DNA from: Gammaproteobacteria bacterium
GTDB lineage: Bacteria; Pseudomonadota; Gammaproteobacteria; UBA5335; SLRW01
Direction: 5' to 3'
Length of the DNA: 15,185 bases
Assembly: GCA_007130745.1 (NCBI GenBank)
Contig: SLRW01000098.1
Location: 1-15,185, forward strand
Shown here: positions 14,674 to 15,185 of the stretch, piece by piece
Numbering within the stretch: position 1 is the stretch's first letter
Layout: every line of letters begins with the position of its first letter
Notes under the pieces: generated by a model
Told to the model about the DNA's origin: nothing
The model's database searches: none
What the model saw: only the letters and a program-made list of their open reading frames with translations
Translations under genes and position numbers: made by a program

Positions 14674-15185
14674 ATGAGTGATGAACAGGGTTATACCCCG
14701 CCCCGTGTATGGGCGCCGGATAAGGACAGTGGCGGGCGCTTTGCCGGCATCAATCGTCCCGAGGCTGGTGCCACGCACGACAAGGACCTGCCGGTTGGGA
14801 GGCATCCCTTCCAGCTTTATTCGCTGGCCACGCCCAACGGGGTGAAGGTGACGGTGCTATTCGAGGAGCTGCTGGCGCTCGGCCATGCGGGCGCGGAGTA
14901 TGATGCCTGGCCGGTTAATATTCTCGAAGGCGAGCAGTTTTCCAGCGGCTTTGTGGCGGTTAACCCGAACTCCAAAATCCCGGCGCTGATGGATTACAGC
15001 GGCGATGAGCCGGTGCGGGTGTTTGAATCCGGGGCGATTTTGATGCATCTGGCGGAAAAGTTCGGCGCCTTTTTGCCCGCCGCCGCGCCGGCCCGGGCAG
15101 AAGTGCTGAGCTGGCTGTTTTGGCAGATGGGCTCGGCGCCTTTTCTGGGTGGCGGCTTCGGGCATTTCTATGCCTATGCCCCGGA
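14674..15185 (+). CDS. yghU: Glutathione S-transferase family protein, YghU type (3' end outside window)
   Basis: The reading frame is open to the window end (170 complete codons). The protein closely follows E. coli YghU: a long N-terminal extension (VWAPDKDSGGRFAGINRP, 12-29), PVGRHPFQLYSLATPNG (40-56) beginning the thioredoxin-like domain, and EELLALG and AEYDAW in the next helix and strand. Then come NPNSKIPAL (97-105) with the cis-proline P103, FESGAILMHLAEKFG (117-131) with the glutathione-binding ESG, and the start of the helical domain WLFWQMGSAPFLGGGFGHFY. YghU-type enzymes (Nu class) bind two glutathione molecules and have disulfide reductase activity. The ATG at 14674 has GGAG (14662-14665) eight bases upstream. 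No clear promoter is seen, though TAGAAT (14585-14590) is a weak -10 candidate. Confidence 0.93.
   Translation, partial: MSDEQGYTPPRVWAPDKDSGGRFAGINRPEAGATHDKDLPVGRHPFQLYSLATPNGVKVTVLFEELLALGHAGAEYDAWPVNILEGEQFSSGFVAVNPNSKIPALMDYSGDEPVRVFESGAILMHLAEKFGAFLPAAAPARAEVLSWLFWQMGSAPFLGGGFGHFYAYAP

Overview
The window reads as chromosomal DNA of a GC-rich gammaproteobacterium. The strongest taxonomic signs are a fis gene directly behind dusB (a pairing typical of Gammaproteobacteria), the order aroQ-accB-accC-prmA-zinc-ribbon gene-dusB-fis as known from Pseudomonas and relatives, and cutA-dsbD beside groES-groEL. A perfect CIRCE operator in front of groES points to a lineage that uses the HrcA repressor. 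Enteric bacteria rely on sigma-32 for this instead, so Chromatiales- or Xanthomonadales-like groups fit better. I cannot name a genus.

Layout. 1-481: left edge with no gene I can identify. 482-1159 (minus): a TrhA/hemolysin III-type membrane protein. 1160-1336: divergent intergenic region with an operator-like inverted repeat and one copy of a short dispersed repeat. 1337-3461 (plus): a Baeyer-Villiger-type flavin monooxygenase followed after one base by a predicted lipoprotein SGNH esterase. 3462-3550: short convergent gap holding degenerate repeat words. 3551-12107 (minus): a long co-oriented run, read from right to left: cutA, dsbD, a TlpA-like thioredoxin, aroQ, accB, accC, prmA, a zinc-ribbon/DUF3426 membrane protein, dusB, fis. 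12108-12348: divergent regulatory region with a sigma-70-like promoter and CIRCE. 12349-14360 (plus): groES-groEL, then a strong intrinsic terminator. 14361-14673: intergenic stretch with a second perfect hairpin and a copy of a widespread GAAGAGCA-type intergenic repeat. 14674-15185 (plus): a YghU-type glutathione transferase cut off by the window end.

How the genes work together. accB and accC supply the biotin carrier and biotin carboxylase of acetyl-CoA carboxylase. aroQ serves the shikimate pathway. prmA, dusB and fis serve translation and growth-rate control. dsbD and the TlpA-like protein form a plausible cytoplasm-to-periplasm thiol-reducing route. GroES/GroEL is the chaperonin. The monooxygenase plus esterase pair suggests a small ketone-to-ester-to-alcohol/acid module, although the esterase is predicted to be exported.

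Most of the window is conserved housekeeping DNA, and I found no convincing undescribed multi-gene system. The points worth a second look are the monooxygenase/esterase pair, the 1218-1242 inverted repeat, the three-copy 24-base dispersed element, and the palindromic and repeat-word elements around dsbD and behind groEL.
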